Positions 1 through 9,318 of a stretch of 22,287 nucleotides of DNA are shown in pieces. This DNA is from Porogramme epimiltina. Taxonomy: Eukaryota > Basidiomycota > Agaricomycetes > Polyporales > Polyporaceae. Both the position numbers and the translations under genes were made by a program. The notes beneath the pieces are model-generated. The model saw only the letters and a program-made list of their open reading frames with translations. It was not told the DNA's origin and ran no database searches. Position 1 is the stretch's first letter. The number at the start of each line of letters is the position of its first letter. The stretch spans positions 1 through 22,287 of the forward strand of contig FTLJ01001214.1 of NCBI GenBank assembly GCA_900155495.1, read 5' to 3'.

Positions 1-34
1 CTATGTACCAGGTTCGTGGGGTTTTGTATTACAA

Positions 35-1443
35 TCATGGAAGCCACGGTTGAGCTTCTATGGCTGACACCTCGGTAGGGAGTGGAATGGTGGAGATGAT
101 GTTAACTAGTACCGACTGAAGCGACTCCTCGCAGAACCTGAGGTCACTGCGCCGGAAGAGAATGTCAGCTTTCCGAAGGCATGTGGGAACGGTGGTGAGG
201 GCGTTAGAGACAGCCTCCTGGAAAACGGGGTGAGAAAAGAGTACGTAAGAACGTCACAGATTGTCCATGGACGTACAGAGGACAACCCATCTTTGCCGCC
301 GTCGAATCCAACAACTAGCGTGTCGAGCGTTCCACGTGCTGCCCCATCCGATATTGCCGCGTACAAGGCTTTCAGGAGGCGGAGAGGTCCCACGCAGTGA
401 ATATATAGGTGTTTTGGATGGGTATCTTCGCACACCTGCCGCAACATGGACATTTCTTCATCGCAGGATATTGTGCTCCAAACCTTCAGCTGCTCAACGT
501 GACAAAGTAGCCCAAGGGAATACAGATGGACAAGCTCCCCGGAGCATTCAGTTAGGGAGCCCCACTTTGTGGAAACGCTTTCCAGTTGTTCACGCTGGTT
601 GCGTTCACGGACTTCTTCAGACCGAGAGCCTATAAGATCCTCAAACACATAGAAGTCGTTTGAGAAGTTTGAGGGTGGGGCCAGGTGAAGGATAGCGAGA
701 TTCGGGAAAGCCTCTGTGAGCGCCGATGTCTTCAACGCGTCTGGCTGCGATTCGTTACAGACTGCCACGAATTTTCGCACCCGTGGAAACTGGGATAGCG
801 GGGAGTTGGAAGGCGGGTCGAACGCCTCTGGAAGAACGGGATACTGAGCGACGCCAACGAGATTCCACCGGAGTTCCTCCAACGTCTGTGAATGTTTTGC
901 GATGTTCTGCAAGAACTGAGGTCCATCTTCATCATCTTCTGGAGGAGATACCCCCAGGGAAATGAGGCCGGGTGGAATGGATTGAAGAATGGCAGTAATG
1001 CATGCTATGTTCATCATGCGAAGATGGAGGTGCTTGACTGGCGCGAGCTTCAGAAGGGCTACACACACGCCGTCGTCAACCCACAAGAGCGGAGCGATGT
1101 CATATAGCTCTAGTACGTCGAGGTTGAGGGCTGGAGAGGAGAGTAACCGAGTCAAGTCGCGCTTCCATGTATCGAAGTTATTGGGGGTACAATAGCTGCC
1201 GAACACGATGAGCTTCTTGAGAAAGACGAGCCGAGTTCCATTTCCAGCGAACATAAATGAAACGATCGAGGTCATTTGCTCTGTATGAATGAGCTTAAGT
1301 CCATCGTGGACTCGGAGGAGGTGCCTAGGGCCTTCGTCATAAAGTGCATGACACGTCTTCATGAGAGATGAAATGGCTGAGGCCGAAGATCGCGCCATGA
1401 TTGCGGAGAAAATATCCAGTGGGACGATACATCCGTGGTTCAT
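35..1443 (-). pseudogene. F-box/LRR-like protein, one-base frameshift near the C-terminus
   Basis: The start is placed at the ATG at 1443, not at the longer open frame reaching 1590, because the protein then begins MNHGCIVPLDIFSAIM, which lines up with MDGQRLPFDILAAIL of the intact paralogue at 4462-6036. Residues about 5-45 form a degenerate F-box (PLDIF, then LMKTCHALYDEG); the rest is leucine-rich and LRR-like. A block around NQREQLESVSTKWGSLTE followed by LYSLGLL matches NQKELRALQQYGEAWRGLEE followed by LYALGL in the paralogue. Frame 0 runs 397 codons to GAC at 255-253. Beyond that it gives low-quality sequence to a stop at 106-108, whereas the frame starting at 253 gives 72 protein-like codons (SHPVFQEAVSNAL onward) to TGA at 37-35. 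Total length would be about 469 aa, close to the paralogue's 490. By family, F-box proteins act as SCF ubiquitin-ligase adaptors; the target is unknown. The break could be a real deletion, a sequencing error or an atypical 34-nt intron with a poor GTTCTT donor. Confidence 0.82.
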
Positions 1444-1604
1444 GATGAAAAGAAGTACTGTATTGCCTTCCATCAGTGTCGATATTCGAGACATCTGGCA
1501 TGACGTACGATAGATCTGAGGGGATGAATGTCGACGGGTCGCGGCTCGTGATGTGCGTCGGAAGCTAGGATCTGATAACTTCGTACACAACGTGCTGCAA
1601 CACC

Positions 1605-1611
1605 TATATAT
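1605..1611 (-). promoter_or_regulatory. TATA-like box for the first F-box gene
   Basis: TATATA reads on the minus strand about 162 nt upstream of the chosen ATG at 1443. Its position suits a promoter with a 5' leader of roughly 130 nt. This start would place the extra upstream codons of the longer open frame in the leader. Only the motif and spacing support it. Confidence 0.35.
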
Positions 1612-1904
1612 GAGCCACGAGGGGACCTGAGCATACGTAAGCTGAGGTCACGCTAAGTTCACTAGTATTATTGAGACACTCTAGATCTGGTCGCGAGAAT
1701 TGAATATCTGACTGCTTCGAGACCTGCACGCCCCACTAATTGTACACTTTGACACATCTACGCTCTCAGTAGCGGTAAAGGTAGTAGAAGCCAGCCTTCG
1801 CTGCTCATTATGCCATTGCGGTAGGTGAGCGCATCAGATGCGGCCTCCGTGATCGTAAGGAAGGGACACACGACAAGCCGCAGTGCTGACGTCGAGCCAT
1901 GGCT
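1612..1904. other. Intergenic spacer
   Basis: I see no open frame of useful length, no RNA gene and no repeat here. It separates the first F-box gene's promoter region from repeat copy A. Confidence 0.5.
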
Positions 1905-3240
1905 CAGCCGGTTTTGGATAATCCCGGGTTAGGGTCAGCGGGGTCTAGGCTTTGACAGGCTCTCTCCTTCTCCTTCGCGCCCTCTTGAGTTTTGACTGCT
2001 CCATACTCCCCGAGTGCCACCGTGGACCCCTCCCTCTCCATTTTGTCAAATTTTAATCAATCCTACGTCTTCAAAGCTCTGCACGAAGGGAAGCTATGCG
2101 ACTATCTCGGCCCGTCACCCTCCTGGCCTCTCCCGCTTTATACTCCAGCTCGAAAAGCTTAGCGGCGAATGGCTGTAGACGGCATCTCTCAATATCGACG
2201 GGTTGAAGAGAATATGCGTCGTGGAAGACTGCATACCATCACAGCAACGAGCCTGGCGTGCGTCAACGGTCGCACATCCGCCGTATGGTGGCTGTCGGGG
2301 ATCTTACAATTCAGACCTTACCAAAGCACCCCGTCCTCAAGCGGCGACCGCATCCGCGCGTAGTACTCAATGCGGCGACGACAGAAGCGTATCCCTGGTC
2401 TCCAGCACACTCTTCTCAAGCACACGGTGCGGCCACACGACTAGGGGTTGGATGCCTATCTGGACGGGCTTGGGGGTATCCAGTCGGCGGTATTTCTACT
2501 GGACGGTTCAGACGTGCGTACGCTCGATCAGGGCTCTCTGTACCTACGCTCACTCAGCTCCACTCCTCTCCCATTCGCCCTTGTTCAAGCCTGCAAGTGC
2601 CCAGCTCCATCTCAACTCGCGATGATTCTCGGACATTGGAATAATGCATAGTCGTGTGTAGTACGCGCTGCTTAGATGCGTCTCTATATACTCCGAGCCC
2701 ATTTGTGAGTCGTCCGCTCCGCCGTGGCTCACCAGCCCGTGTGCCGACAAGTTCATTGATTACTGTTTGACTGCAGCATTAGCATCTACCAGTTCCGCTC
2801 CGACCTACCCCATCCTAGCTCAATATTTGCACCTTCTCGCGGCTTGTTTCAATCGTCCAACAGTCGCTCTCATGATCGTCATGCAACCCTTTCCCCGGAC
2901 TTCGTATTTACACCGCCCTAGCCTTTCGGCATACGCAAGAGCTCCATTCTCGGCACACCCTGTAGCTCCGACGACCTCGCACCCGGTTCGACCCTCAGCC
3001 CGATCGTCTGTTCGCACCCACCCTCATAGTTTCCTCGCACTCCTAGCAGATGCCACTCTCAAGCAGAAATACTTTGCTAACCCGGACGCATTCTCCACCT
3101 TCGACAAGGACCCGTCTAGGCCTACCACCTCAATGGGCCTCATCACTGGCGCCGTCGCCGCCCTCCCCATCTATTCCACCGACATGCCCGACCACGACCA
3201 CTACCCGATCCCTGGCGGCACCCCGACACCATGACCCGGC
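1905..3240 (+). repeat. Degenerate two-module dispersed repeat, copy A
   Basis: This block aligns by eye in the same order with copy D (about 14187-15750). Shared anchors are: the left end (AATCCCGGG at 1920-1928, with GGTCTAGG after it); CTCCAGCTCG near 2144; GACAGAAGCGTA near 2379, followed in both by CCCTGG; ACGTGCGT...GCTCGA near 2512; CTCAACTCGCGATGATT near 2612; and a second module from about 2755 with CCTAGCTCAA and TGTTTCAATC. Open frames in the block are short and shift repeatedly. The second module contains a protein-like stretch ending PDHDHYPIPGG just before the stop at 3232-3234. I infer an old, mutated duplication (a gene pair or a transposon fragment). No transposase or reverse-transcriptase motif was seen. 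Confidence 0.6.
2767..3234 (+). pseudogene. Protein-coding remnant in the second repeat module (copy A)
   Basis: The frame reads SAYARAPFSAHP, later LKQKYFANPDAFSTF, then GAVAALPIYSTDMPDHDHYP before a stop. Copy C at 7.5-7.9 kb has matching pieces (AYTRTSP; VVIVSLPIYLVCIKPDHENH) and copy D has a weaker counterpart (FIALPLSTPDP). The Ser/Ala/Arg-rich beginning followed by a short hydrophobic segment would suit a small mitochondrial membrane protein, but that is inference and I do not recognise the family. In copy C the matching pieces lie in two different frames, so C is broken. Copy A may be an intact exon, but it has no clear start or partner exons. Confidence 0.35.
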
Positions 3241-3249
3241 ACCTGCAGC

Positions 3250-4010
3250 TCTTCGGGGAAGCTCGGGGACGCCCGGCAGCCCAGCACTTCGGGTTCGTCG
3301 GGCTCCAGCCGCTCATGTCCGGCGGCGACCGCCCAAAACTCACGTGCAGGACCCCACTCCAGGGGCTATTGTGAGTCCTACGTTCTTCTATTCCTCCTCA
3401 TCAGTCCCCGTTCCCCTCGCGTTTGTCTCCCTTCGGGACCGTCCCTCGCACAATGAATAGTCCAGACTGAGGAGACGGGCGTCTATCGCCCCCTCCCTTC
3501 GGCGCGCCCCGATGGAATAAGTTTCGCCTTGTGTCAGGAATGGAGGTGACACGAGCAGTGAAAACGTTCGTTATCGCGGCTACGAGGATGTAGGACGCCA
3601 GGGGAATGGGAGTGCCCGTGTAAGCGGCTTCCCAGGAGTGATGCACACAGTATCCGGCCGCCGGCCGGAGAGCTCGTCAGCGGAAGAGGCGGCTTGTGCG
3701 GGCACACCTCTCTTCAAGGCGGTCTGCGTTGCTTTTAGCACGCAGATGGACCTGGTAATGGGACTAGATCGCCAGCGCGCGAATGATGGTGCAACGTGCG
3801 CCGCTGTCCCCATTAGCTCGACGTGCCGCCTTCTTTGAAACCCAGAATCGAAATCTCGGACGTACTGGGTGTTCCATAGACCTGTTCATGAGTACATACA
3901 AGCCTTGCTTCATATGTAGCATTTGAGGAGGTCCAAGATAGAGTATATAATATGGAACTAATGCTGCTCTCCTTGAAATGAGAACTGGCAGTTGAAGTAG
4001 GCCTGTTGAA
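3250..4010. other. Intergenic region without recognised genes
   Basis: The region contains several short overlapping open frames on both strands with no recognisable motifs and no supporting splice signals. A GC-rich near-palindrome CCGGCCGCCGGCCGG lies at about 3655-3669. I support no gene here. Confidence 0.5.
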
Positions 4011-4014
4011 GGCA

Positions 4015-4060
4015 GTTGGCGCTTAGCGGCTTTCGGATAATCACGTGTTTAAGGTCTAGA
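4015..4060 (+). repeat. Solo left end of the dispersed repeat (copy B)
   Basis: GGCGCTTAGCGGCTTTCGG followed by ATAATC and then GGTCTAG matches the left ends of copy D (GGCGCTTAACGGCTTTCGG, CGAATC, GGTCTGG at about 14189-14232) and, more loosely, copy A (CCGGTTTTGGATAATC, GGTCTAGG). The similarity fades after about 45 bp, so this is either a truncated copy or an independently conserved end motif. The following 400 bp up to the stop of the F-box gene hold nothing I can identify. Confidence 0.5.
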
Positions 4061-4461
4061 CCCTTCGAAGCTGAGGCAGTGAGCCGGCGGCCCGGGCGCG
4101 CCGAGCGGGTCGCATCATCACGCGTTCCGCCAGAGATACTTATGATTTTCCAGAGGTATATATGTATATCTGTGCCTTCTCCCATGATAGGTTCACGACA
4201 GTGTATGGGCATCAAAATGACACGGTCTCGAACACTTCAAAGACGGCATCACTTGGTAGAAACGGTCTTCAACAACTTCGAGTCGGCCTACCGTCAGAGG
4301 AAAAGAAAGTATGCGCGTTCCTTCTTTGCAGGGGCGAAAACTTTCCGTTTTCCAACAAAAGGTCGAAAGGAGTCTTGGAGATGCGACTATCCAATTACCT
4401 ATCGCCCATCGCCGTTGTCTTCCATTGAAATTGCCAAATATCGATCCACCTCACCGATTCA

Positions 4462-6036
4462 CTACTTAACGGGCCCACCATCCTGCTTCCTCACAGTCTT
4501 CCATATCTGAACGACCTCCCAATTGGTTTTGAGAACGATCGCGGATACTTACGACGACGTGCTGCAGAGAAGGGATCGCGCGAGAAAATCTTTGGGCGCA
4601 CGCCTCCAGATCCAGGCTTTCGAGGTAGCGCGCAACAGGCGAGTTCTTGACGTGCCTATAGTCCAGTGTAAGAGCCAACCTGGTCACTTGAGTCTTGATG
4701 AAGTCCCGTAGGATACGGTCCTGTGGTGCATAGTAAGCATTGTGGTTCGTATTTCCTCGCCTAGTATACTACTCACGAAGAGGACGCTAACGTCCTCGTT
4801 CCCTTCCGTAGATTGAAATTTCACTGCTAGCTCGACCTCGGCCAACCTCACGGACCATTCCCGGTCTTCCAATGTCGTTATTTGCATCCCATTCGGCCCG
4901 AACGTCTTCCACCCACCCACAAAAGTCGCTGTTAGAGCCGTCGGACGCATGTCCTTCAGCACCTCCATGAGCATGTACTTGCGGGGCCAAGCGTCCACAT
5001 CTCCCTCCACGACGACCCGTGGTACCTCCAAGGCGCTGAGCCCCAGCGCATATAAGTCGTTCATCCCCCCGCGCACCTCCTCCAACCCCCGCCATGCCTC
5101 GCCATACTGCTGTAGCGCACGCAATTCCTTTTGATTCTCTTCGCGCAAACGCCAAATAGGCCTCGTGGTGTCACCATAGTATGCGTCCATGCCCGGACGC
5201 TCAGGGCCGTAGATCTCTGGAATCATGGAGAGGGCGAGATGTTTCAGGTTCGGGAACGCACGCATGTACCGCCGCGTGTGGGGCAGTGCGCCCTCTTCAA
5301 TCAAACCGCCACTGTCGATAAGCGATGGGTAATACGTCAGGTCGAGCGTGTGCACACGCGGGAAAACCACATCTGCGGGAACCACCTCGTCGTCACCGGG
5401 AAACATCGTGAAGAAGCCCGTCCCGGTTATCGTGTGCAACGAGCTCGCGCAGGCGCGCAAAAGTGTGACGGGGTCGATGTCGCCTCCTATGTAATCAAGT
5501 GGCTCTGTGAAAGATATGCCGGAAGGAGGGTCGAGGTTGAGGTGCGCAGTTTCGAGAGGGGCGCGAAGCGCGCGGATAAAAGCGGATGTATGCCGGCCGC
5601 CGACCTTGACAGTCAGGTGGCGGAGGGCGGAGAAGGTAGAGAGGATCTGGGGAGAGCCGTCACGGGCAGTCTCGTAGAAGAGCGCGGAGGTCTTGAGCGT
5701 TTCTTCGGCATCCCAGAGAATGAGGGTATGGACAGAGAAGAGGGGGTGCTTGATCAGTTTGTGGAGTGCGTCCATGGCCTCCTCAGAGGCTGTCGGAAAG
5801 GAAGCGATCTTGAGGCTTTGCAGATGCTTGAACCTGACTTCCTCGTCTACGCGCATGAATTCCAGAAAAGAGACGAAGTCCGTGGGGATGGTGAGGACGG
5901 CACCGCAATCGAGGAGTGGCTTTGCACCGTGACGGTAGAGTACGTTGCATGTGCGCATGGAAGCTGCGATTGTCGAAGGATGCGATATGTCTAGGATGGC
6001 CGCCAATATGTCGAAAGGAAGGCGTTGTCCGTCCAT
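4462..6036 (-). CDS. F-box/LRR-like protein, three exons
   Basis: Exon 1 is 6036-4777 (420 codons), exon 2 is 4720-4553 (56 codons) and exon 3 is 4506-4462 (14 codons plus TAG), giving 490 aa. Intron 1 (4776-4721, 56 nt) has a GTGAGT donor and a CACCACAG acceptor. Intron 2 (4552-4507, 46 nt) has a GTAAGT donor and a TTCAG acceptor. Both are phase 0, and splicing joins SVLF to DRILRDFIKTQ, then SLQHVV to IWKTVRKQDGGPVK. Residues about 5-45 are F-box-like (RLPFDILAAILD, then MRTCNVLYRHGAKPLL); the remainder is leucine-rich with irregular LRR-like repeats. Such proteins usually recruit substrates to SCF ubiquitin ligases, but no substrate can be inferred. It is a clear paralogue of the gene at 35-1443 on the same strand. 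An 864-nt open frame on the opposite strand is a shadow of this gene. Confidence 0.9.
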
Positions 6037-6039
6037 GGG

Positions 6040-7080
6040 GTAGATAGGCTTGTGTTAGATTCTGATGAGACGAAAACGGGGAGGGGTGAGCTATGTTCAC
6101 CGGGGGCGCGAAATCTCCTTAATCTCGTCTTATCCTTACTCACCCAGATAATTTCCTCTGAACTGAATCGAAGAACTTAGTAAAGCGTGCTGCCCGGGCT
6201 GAGATGTTCTGCGCAGCGTCCAGCTTGATGTGCCACAACGTATCGTGTGCCACGTGCTTTCAAGTCGAAGGTCTTTCGCAAGGAGGGTCGTGTGTTTCCA
6301 GGTCTGAGTGATTTGGCCAGCTATCCGGCGGCCACCATTTGATTCCCGCGCATGCCGCAGCAGAGAATTATCCCACTTCGATCCACTTTCCTCTGACTCC
6401 TGCTTATGACATTATGCCAAGCCATGTAGAGATGCAGATATGCCCAGATCATCTAATGTGGCAAGTATCGGTGCGTATATGTGAGGACCCCTATTTTGAA
6501 GCGAATACTGCCCCGTATGCATCCTGGATCGGATCAAGGCTGTGGGGAGTCGCGCAGTTATCAGTTGCTGATTGATATCATGTATGGTAGATGATAATTC
6601 GTGTGCAGCGTACCTTCCATGGGTTCCAGCCTTCCTTATAGATCACCGTTCACGCAGGAAGGTGATATCACGCATTTTAATCCCGACCATTGACCACATC
6701 ACGATATCTCATCCTCGACGTGCGACCTAAACATGATCGACACCGTCTGCAGTTAAGGGCCTGTCACTGTTCACGTCCGCCGGGCGTGTGCGACATTGCG
6801 TGAATTATATTGAGGACATGCAGTTGGATGTATATCATTCACTACACCTCATTCCATACAACGAAATTGTTATCGAAAGATTTCATCACATTATGCTATG
6901 TACGGAATGTCATTTCTAGACCCCGTGTGAACTTGAGTCTGATGCCACATGTTCAAGATTGAAATCTTTCTGAGCTTGTCTCGGGCCAGAATTGTGATAC
7001 ACAAACCATTCATACAAATAGCTACCGGTACCTGTATGGTGTACACCTCGTTTTACGCACATTTGGCATCCTCGGACGAG
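6040..7080. other. Long intergenic region
   Basis: Apart from the presumed promoter of the F-box gene just above 6036, this kilobase is fairly AT-rich and contains only short, unrelated open frames (for example 6339-6575 and 6949-7191). I found no domain, no spliced model and no RNA gene. Confidence 0.5.
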
Positions 7081-7326
7081 TGCGCACGGAACGTGGCGCA
7101 CGGTGGCGCACGAGTGCGCACGGGCTTGCGCACGGTGGCGCACGGCTGCGCACGGTTGCGCAAAATTATGCCAGCCCCAACCGGTAATTGATCTGTATTT
7201 GTTGCCCTTAGATGGCCACTTTGCGCAATCACACCTATGATTTGGCTACCGGTGGTAGCCTCTCGCTAGGCGCCCTCTGCCAGCAACGCTTCAAGTGCGC
7301 ATCAAATACCGGTGGTGGGCACCGGT
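7024..7326. repeat. Cluster of five ACCGGT motifs
   Basis: ACCGGT occurs at 7024, 7180, 7248, 7308 and 7321. The last three are all ACCGGTGG, and one is in an imperfect palindrome GGCTACCGGTGGTAGCC. The cluster surrounds the GCGCA array. Function is unknown; a regulatory-protein site cluster or chance enrichment are both possible. Confidence 0.45.
7081..7162. repeat. Degenerate 10-bp tandem array with GCGCA core
   Basis: Eight GCGCA cores begin at 7082, 7096, 7106, 7116, 7128, 7138, 7148 and 7158. Unit spacing is 14, 10, 10, 12, 10, 10 and 10 bp, around a consensus near TGGCGCACGG. Further isolated copies (TTGCGCAATC near 7221, AGTGCGCATC near 7294) lie just downstream. The spacing is close to one helical turn. 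No gene overlaps it convincingly. Confidence 0.8.
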
Positions 7327-7507
7327 GGCGATTTACCGAACAGGCCGTAAGGTGCTCGACGACACATAATGGACCAAAACGGATTCCATAGATGGTCGGG
7401 CGGGTGATGCGCATCATGGAAACCGAACTTCGAGTTGTGACCTGCCGTGGTGGTTGCATATACTACGACCGCCCTTGCCACACTTGCCGAGCTCATCGCA
7501 GGGTTTG

Positions 7508-7925
7508 CAGTGACCTACACAATCACAGCTCATCGTTTTTTGTGCGTTTCAACCGTCCAATGGTGGCTCTTGCGACCGCCATTTAATACCTTCGGTCTAC
7601 AGCACTCCGACATTCCAGCATACACAAGAACTTCACCCCCGTCACGGCGGACAGCTCTGACTACCTCGTTCGCCCCTCCAGCCTGGTCATCCGCTCGCAT
7701 CTACCGCTGCCGACTTTTCCCTCAAGAGCTGCCTCCAAGGAGAACTATGTTATCTCGGACGCGTCCCGTCCTTCTATACAGGTTCCCGCTCTGGCCAGCC
7801 GCCTCCACGGGCCTCGCTGTTGGTGTCGTCATAGTCTCCCTTCCCATTTATCTCGTCTGCATCAAGCCCGATCATGAAAATCACTCAACCTCAGGCAAAT
7901 CTTCTAACTCCTCGAAGACGCTGGG
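7508..7925 (+). repeat. Dispersed repeat, second module only (copy C)
   Basis: The block matches module 2 of copy A. Anchors are GACCTAC followed by AGCTCA near 7512-7532, TTTCAACCGTCCAA near 7547-7560 (TTTCAATCGTCCAA in A), a CACAAGAACTTC counterpart of CGCAAGAGCTCC, then AAGGAGAA.TAT...GGACGC near 7738-7760, and finally CTTCCCATTTAT followed by CCCGATCATGA. The encoded counterpart of PDHDH reads PDHENH in one frame, while the middle part aligns in another frame, so the coding remnant is broken. Module 1 is absent upstream. Confidence 0.5.
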
Positions 7926-7935
7926 GGGCTTCTGA

Positions 7936-9170
7936 GAAACCTGGACCACGGGTTCGTTGAGCCTAGCCGTTCACATCTTGTGGTGACGGCACAGCGTTCA
8001 CGTACGAGAGCCCGTGCCTGGTCAATAGTGAGCTTTAACATTCATATCCGTGCTTTTGATAATTTTACTGTGTATTACATGAGAGTGTATAGGAGCGTGA
8101 AGCCGAACATTGAGACATGCTAGAGGACCGATTGAATAACGTTTACAAACACGAAGTGCCTGGTACTGCCAGAGCACGAAGTGCACCCCGGAACATCATG
8201 AAGTGCGGGATGGGTGCTGGGGTGATAATAATGTCCTGAACGGTTTGATTGCAGCCTTAGAGGAACAGCTGGATTTGGTGAGATTCGAAACTACGGAATC
8301 TCCGTGGACCAGTATGCTCATGGGGTTGGCGGACGCGTCTTATAGAGCTGCACATCTAGAAACTGTGGCACCTATCGCGAGTGGAGCTTGTATCTCATAA
8401 TGGTACAGACTACACTGCCAAATTGGCTAAATTGGCCCTGTGATCAACAGCGCACAGGGGACTCGCTCAGTCGATTCCAGGGGCAGTCGTCGTAAACCAT
8501 CTTGCACGGATGGTATGGTAATGTGCACAAGCTCATCTTATTACTTCAATGAGGCTACAACATACCTGTCGTTGAGAATGTGTCACCTACCTGGGGTGAA
8601 CAGACACAGAAGATGTAAATTGCGTGGACACTGTTTCAAATTCTGCACATATTCGTGCTCAAATGATGAATGGAAGCTGGTGATTAATTTGGCGAACGGG
8701 GCGGCGGTGATATGGAAGATTGTACGTGCGAACGCAGGCCCAACTGCACCAGTCATGATGTAGTAGATACGAGTAGTACATCTCTGTACTCAACTGAGTG
8801 TCAGTGCAAGGTATGAACTATGGGCTTACCCAGCGCCACGGTGTGTTCGCTCACCTTGTATGCGGAGGGCGAGTGGATAGACGGATAAGTGCTCAAGCGC
8901 TCACACTACGCAGGTCGGGCTTGCGATGCAGAGTGACTGTGGCGCCCGCGAGGGAAAAGTGAAGTTTGACTGACGCGAGTCCATGGTGGAATACGTTCAC
9001 GGGTTCAATTCGTGAGTTTTGGGGGGTGATCTGTGCTTGTCTATCACTATCTGTCATCGGTTCCCTTCGCAACAATCTGTGCATAGTTCCTATTAGCAGA
9101 CCGTGCTCAGCCCAACCACATACTAACACATGGACACGCCGCATATCGTCCCACCCACCCAGGATGCCAG
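7936..9170. other. Intergenic region with unassigned open frames
   Basis: Two plus-strand open frames (about 8203-8400, ending HLETVAPIASGACIS, and 8440-8763, ending WKIVRANAGPTAPVMM) have no recognisable domain and no clear partners. They could be decayed exons. Three copies of a GAAGTGC-containing 9-10-mer lie at about 8149-8206. I support no gene with confidence. Confidence 0.4.
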
Positions 9171-9176
9171 TATATA
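9171..9176 (+). promoter_or_regulatory. TATA box for the DUF6535 gene
   Basis: TATATA at about 9171 lies some 145 nt upstream of the chosen ATG at 9319. It would allow transcription to start near 9200 with a leader of about 115 nt. Supported by motif and spacing only. Confidence 0.4.
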
Positions 9177-9318
9177 GTGCGTGTTCGGCCGGCGTGGCTT
9201 CTCCGTGCGCGTTTGCCTCTTCGGAATCATTCCAGGTTATACAGCTCTTCCACTCTCTTCTCGTCCACCGTCCCGCTCCGCCTCCCAACGCGGTCACCTC
9301 TGCACTTGTACTTCAAAT

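Noticed and set aside
5131..5994. 287-codon open frame on the plus strand
   Set aside because: It lies entirely antisense to exon 1 of the intact F-box gene, whose frame has F-box similarity, a paralogue and clean splice sites. The antisense translation has no motif.
7081..7162. CRISPR-like array
   Set aside because: The units are 10 bp without spacers of the required length and the context is eukaryotic; it is a degenerate short tandem repeat.
8893..9297. 134-codon minus-strand frame
   Set aside because: It overlaps the promoter and leader of the DUF6535 gene, has no recognisable motif and no splice partners.
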